Shown here piece after piece: positions 6,731 to 8,706 of a stretch of 8,706 nucleotides of DNA. How positions within the stretch are numbered: the stretch's first letter is position 1; each line of letters begins with the position of its first letter. The notes under the pieces are model-generated. The model was given only the letters and a program-made list of their open reading frames with translations, had not been told where the DNA came from and did not search any database. Made by a program: the position numbers and the translations under genes. The DNA is from an uncultured Ilumatobacter sp. (GTDB taxonomy: Bacteria > Actinomycetota > Acidimicrobiia > Acidimicrobiales > Ilumatobacteraceae). The stretch lies in NCBI GenBank assembly GCA_937891565.1, contig CALAHA010000302.1, forward strand, positions 1 through 8,706, written 5' to 3'.

Positions 6731-7694
6731 TCGAAATCTCGATGTCGAGTTCGTCAGCGAGCCCGTCGGCGATCAACGACACAACGCGCCGACCACCGTT
6801 GCGTGCGAATAACTCGGGCACGGTGATGATCGGGATGTTGAGCGGCGGATCGGCGGCATCAAGCTCGGAGCGCATCCGACCAAGGTGCTGAGCGCCAGTG
6901 CGCCGACGAGCATCGGTAAAACGGGCTGCTTCGAGAACGACGCTGGCACCCGGACCGACCGCGTCGATGAGCGTGGGGAGGGCCGCGTCGAGCTGATCGA
7001 CCACCGCCTGCTCGCGCCGGTCGAACAGCACCGGAAGCACGCGATTAGCAATCACGACGGCAGGGTGCGCACCGGTTTCACTCGTCAGACGGCGCAGTAA
7101 TTCTGATGATTCGGTCACCGGCATTTCTTCCGGGGTGGTGACCACCGCGACCCCGGTTCGGTTGACGTCGTTCAAGATGTCCAGCATCCATTGGGTCTGC
7201 TCACGAACCAAGCCAACCTGCACGAGATCGGCAATCACCTTCGGTGCCCCGATCTGGCTGACGATGTGGCCGGTTGATTCGGCGTCGACGACGATCAAGT
7301 CGTAATTTTTCTCGCGCACCTCAAAGCACAGCTTGCCAACGCTCAGAATCTCCTTGACACCGGGTGCGGCGTCAGCCACAAAGTCGAAGGTCTTAGCGAG
7401 TGGCCCAATGCGCCCGATGAACGGAATCCTCACAAAAAGTCGGAGGTACTCCCGAAGCGCATCTTCGGTGCTCATCGACATCGCATGCAGGTTCGGCGCA
7501 ACCTCGACTGGCGTGAAGTCGAGTTCGTCGACGCCAAGCGCCGATGCGAGCGCGCCCTTCGCGTCCATCTCGCAGACGAGTGTCGAGCGACCAGAGCGTG
7601 CGGCGACTTCAGCGATCGCTGCAGCGATTGAGGTCTTGCCAACGCCGCCCTTGCCCGTCACCCAAAGCAGGTCAAGATCAAGGAGAGAGGTCAC
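6705..7694 (-). CDS. bagA: Get3/ArsA-like ATPase, subunit A (Rv3679 type)
   Basis: This is the partner ATPase of the gene that overlaps its 3' end, of 329 aa. It begins almost directly at the deviant Walker A motif TGKGGVGKTS (13-22), with both the signature Lys15 and the catalytic Lys20. Switch I is around Asp44 (CEMDAKG), an APGVKEIL motif lies at 110-117, and switch II VVDAESTGH at 135-143 is close to the ArsA/Get3 form. Only two cysteines occur (41 and 123), not in a CxxC, so neither arsenite transport nor Get3-style zinc dimerisation is supported. The start is GTG 7694, with AGGTG 9 bases upstream (AGG also 5 bases upstream). That site lies inside an arm of a competing hairpin pair in the 48-bp gap after the DUF3107 gene. 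Overlap with subunit B indicates coupled, probably near-stoichiometric expression. Membrane-protein targeting is a family-level inference only. Confidence 0.92.
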   Translation of the reverse strand: MTSLLDLDLLWVTGKGGVGKTSIAAAIAEVAARSGRSTLVCEMDAKGALASALGVDELDFTPVEVAPNLHAMSMSTEDALREYLRLFVRIPFIGRIGPLAKTFDFVADAAPGVKEILSVGKLCFEVREKNYDLIVVDAESTGHIVSQIGAPKVIADLVQVGLVREQTQWMLDILNDVNRTGVAVVTTPEEMPVTESSELLRRLTSETGAHPAVVIANRVLPVLFDRREQAVVDQLDAALPTLIDAVGPGASVVLEAARFTDARRRTGAQHLGRMRSELDAADPPLNIPIITVPELFARNGGRRVVSLIADGLADELDIEISSGQRANGE

Positions 7695-7704
7695 GATGGC
7701 CTAC

Positions 7705-7739
7705 ACCTGTGGTCAGCGCCTGTGGGCCTAACCACAGGT
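7705..7739 (-). repeat. Competing inverted repeats ahead of ATPase A
   Basis: In the mRNA direction, arm A ACCTGTGGT (7739-7731) can pair with arm B CCACAGG (7725-7719). That gives a 7-bp hairpin with a 6-base loop. Arm A can instead pair with arm C ACCACAGGT (7713-7705), giving a perfect 9-bp stem with a 17-base loop. Arm C contains AGGT of the Shine-Dalgarno for the ATPase A gene, so only the second fold would cover it. No T run follows, so this is not an intrinsic terminator. Confidence 0.55.
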
Positions 7740-7742
7740 TCC

Positions 7743-7976
7743 TTAGTCTCCAAAGCCGATCTTGCGGCTACTTTCGCCAGAACCAAGCTCGACGTAGGCA
7801 ATCTTCGATGATGGCACTCCGATGTCGTTGCCACGCTTGTCGGTGATCCACAGCACGTCGCTCGCACCAGAGAGCGCCGCCTCCACGCGCGACTTCAGAT
7901 CGGCGCGATCTGCGTCCTCGGCGAGTTCGAGGTTGATCTCACGAGGGGCTTGGGTGACTCCGATGCGTACGTCCAC
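7743..7976 (-). CDS. DUF3107 family small protein (Rv3208A/TB9.4-like)
   Basis: This 77-aa cytosolic protein of unknown biochemical function is restricted, as far as I know, to actinobacteria. It is recognised by the N-terminal MDVRIGVTQAPREI strand and the C-terminal IAYVELGSGESSRKIGFGD segment, both typical of DUF3107. Between them lie an acidic helix (LAEDADRADLKSRVEAAL) and a short beta segment (VLWITDKRG). It has no cysteines, membrane segments or nucleotide motifs. The GTG start at 7976 aligns with the family N-terminus. There is no Shine-Dalgarno, but TAGAGT lies exactly 6 bases upstream, which suggests a leaderless mRNA. The gene heads a same-strand series with both ATPases and pdtaS (gaps of 48, -26 and 69 bases), so a link to the ATPase pair is plausible by context only. 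Confidence 0.9.
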   Translation of the reverse strand: MDVRIGVTQAPREINLELAEDADRADLKSRVEAALSGASDVLWITDKRGNDIGVPSSKIAYVELGSGESSRKIGFGD

Positions 7977-7982
7977 ACCCGA

Positions 7983-7988
7983 ACTCTA
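7983..7988 (-). promoter_or_regulatory. Candidate -10 element of the DUF3107/ATPase operon
   Basis: TAGAGT on the minus strand fits TANNNT. Its last base is 6 bases from the GTG start, so initiation would fall on the start codon itself. No -35 resembling TTGACA is seen; that region is instead occupied by a tandem repeat (8004-8031), which leaves room for an activator. Confidence 0.38.
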
Positions 7989-8003
7989 CCGGGGCCCACG
8001 GCA

Positions 8004-8031
8004 TGCCTGCTGCGTCGTGCCTGCTGCATCA
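8004..8031. repeat. Two-copy 14-bp tandem repeat upstream of DUF3107
   Basis: TGCCTGCTGCGTCG (8004-8017) is followed immediately by TGCCTGCTGCATCA (8018-8031), with two differences in 14. It lies in the 94-bp gap between the metAA stop and the DUF3107 start, spanning about -29 to -56 relative to the predicted start of transcription. The rest of the gap has GATGAG twice near 8055-8070 and an imperfect hairpin, but no T-rich terminator for metAA. Confidence 0.45.
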
Positions 8032-8070
8032 TGACGACCGCATCGTGATCCGCAGATGAGCGCTGATGAG

Positions 8071-8706
8071 TCACTCGAAAGGGGTCGACTGATAAACCTG
8101 GTTGATCCAGTTGCTGAACAGCAAGAAGGCGTGGGAGCGCCAACGGTTGACTGGGGCCAGGTTGGGGTCATCGTTAGGGAAATAGTTGTGCGGCACTGGA
8201 ATTGGCGTCCCCGCTGCGATGTCTCGGAAGTACTCCTTGGCCAGCGTCGTCGAGTCGTATTCGATGTGGTTAAACATGTAGAGCCGGCGTCCCTCCATCT
8301 CAGAGATCAGACACACGCCTGTCTCATCCGAGTCCATCAAGATTTCAAGGCCTGGTACTTCCTCGATGTCGGCTCTACGCACTTCGGTCCAGCGCGACAC
8401 CGAGACCGAGAAGTCATCGGAGAATCCCATCAGGTACGGCGATGTCGGCTGGAGGTTGCGGTGCCGGTAGACGCCGCACGCCTTGTCTTGCAAGATGTGC
8501 TTCGGGACGTCGTGGAAGTGCCAGAGCGCAGCCATTGCCCCCCAACAAATGCTGAACGTGGAATGCACGTTGGTCGTGGTCCAATCCAGAATCTCGGTGA
8601 GTTCTGACCAATAGGTGACGTCGTCGAAGGCGAGTGTCTCGATCGGGGCACCAGTGATGATGAAGCCGTCGAAGTTCTGGTCCTTCACTTCCTGCCACGT
8701 GCGATA
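8071..8706 (-). CDS. metAA: Homoserine O-acetyltransferase, MetA family (5' end outside window)
   Basis: It acylates L-homoserine in the first committed step of methionine synthesis. The window holds 211 codons plus the stop. The frame stays open to the edge, and about 95 N-terminal residues are missing by comparison with the 309-aa E. coli MetA. The GTG at 8688 is an internal valine, since YRTWQE-VKDQNFDG reads through it. Visible landmarks are FDGFIITGAP, the nucleophile Cys in SICWGAMAAL (fragment residue 54, E. coli Cys142), the catalytic His and Glu in NHIEYD, and the C-terminal YFPNDDP and WRSHAFLLFSNW. The residue 31 before the Cys, equal to E. coli position 111, is Glu (GAPIETL) as in Bacillus, which predicts acetyl-CoA rather than succinyl-CoA. 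The C-terminus is shorter than in E. coli by about ten residues. It lies upstream of the DUF3107 gene on the same strand, 94 bp away. Confidence 0.95.
   Translation of the reverse strand, partial: YRTWQEVKDQNFDGFIITGAPIETLAFDDVTYWSELTEILDWTTTNVHSTFSICWGAMAALWHFHDVPKHILQDKACGVYRHRNLQPTSPYLMGFSDDFSVSVSRWTEVRRADIEEVPGLEILMDSDETGVCLISEMEGRRLYMFNHIEYDSTTLAKEYFRDIAAGTPIPVPHNYFPNDDPNLAPVNRWRSHAFLLFSNWINQVYQSTPFE

Noticed and set aside
5546..7694. Arsenite efflux ATPase (ArsA) function for the paired ATPases.
   Set aside because: There are no arsenite-binding cysteine clusters (subunit B has no cysteine), no arsB, arsR or arsC gene nearby, and the two-gene format matches the actinobacterial Get3-like pair.
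8686..8688. GTG as the true start of the MetA-family gene.
   Set aside because: The frame continues to the window edge with family-like residues, and a start there would remove about a third of the enzyme.

Overview
The window reads as chromosomal DNA from a GC-rich actinobacterium. WhiB, DUF3107, a PdtaS-type histidine kinase and a paired Get3-like ATPase module are all actinobacterial hallmarks. A MetA-family (rather than MetX) acyltransferase in this setting suggests a lineage outside Mycobacterium, perhaps Acidimicrobiia, but that placement is inference. There are ten protein genes, two of them on the plus strand. Coding is nearly continuous and no gap exceeds about 210 bases. I see no RNA gene, transposon, phage gene or CRISPR array.

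Left part (1-3427): etfB and etfA (minus strand, translationally coupled) encode the two subunits of an electron transfer flavoprotein. Divergent from etfB is a lipid/diacylglycerol kinase gene (plus). Its 3' end overlaps by 35 bp the 3' end of a convergent glycerophosphodiester phosphodiesterase gene (minus). The theme here is lipid oxidation and phospholipid/glycerol-phosphate turnover.

Middle and right (3428-7976): a WhiB1-like Fe-S regulator (plus) faces a minus-strand series transcribed DUF3107 > Get3-like ATPase A > Get3-like ATPase B > pdtaS. As I recall the M. tuberculosis map, the convergent whiB1/pdtaS pair is also adjacent there (Rv3219/Rv3220c). The two ATPases resemble Rv3679/Rv3680. 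Mycobacterial homologues of WhiB1, PdtaS and the ATPase pair have each been linked to nitric oxide, so the block is a candidate envelope/nitrosative-stress module. The PdtaS here lacks the two cysteines tied to copper/NO sensing in M. tuberculosis.

Right edge (8071-8706): the C-terminal two thirds of a MetA-family homoserine acyltransferase. A glutamate at the specificity position predicts acetyl-CoA use.

Regulation: several gene starts lack a Shine-Dalgarno sequence but carry a -10-like hexamer 6-8 bases upstream, suggesting leaderless mRNAs. The DUF3107/ATPase A junction holds two mutually exclusive hairpins, one of which would cover the ribosome binding site. The whiB leader has an 8-bp hairpin.
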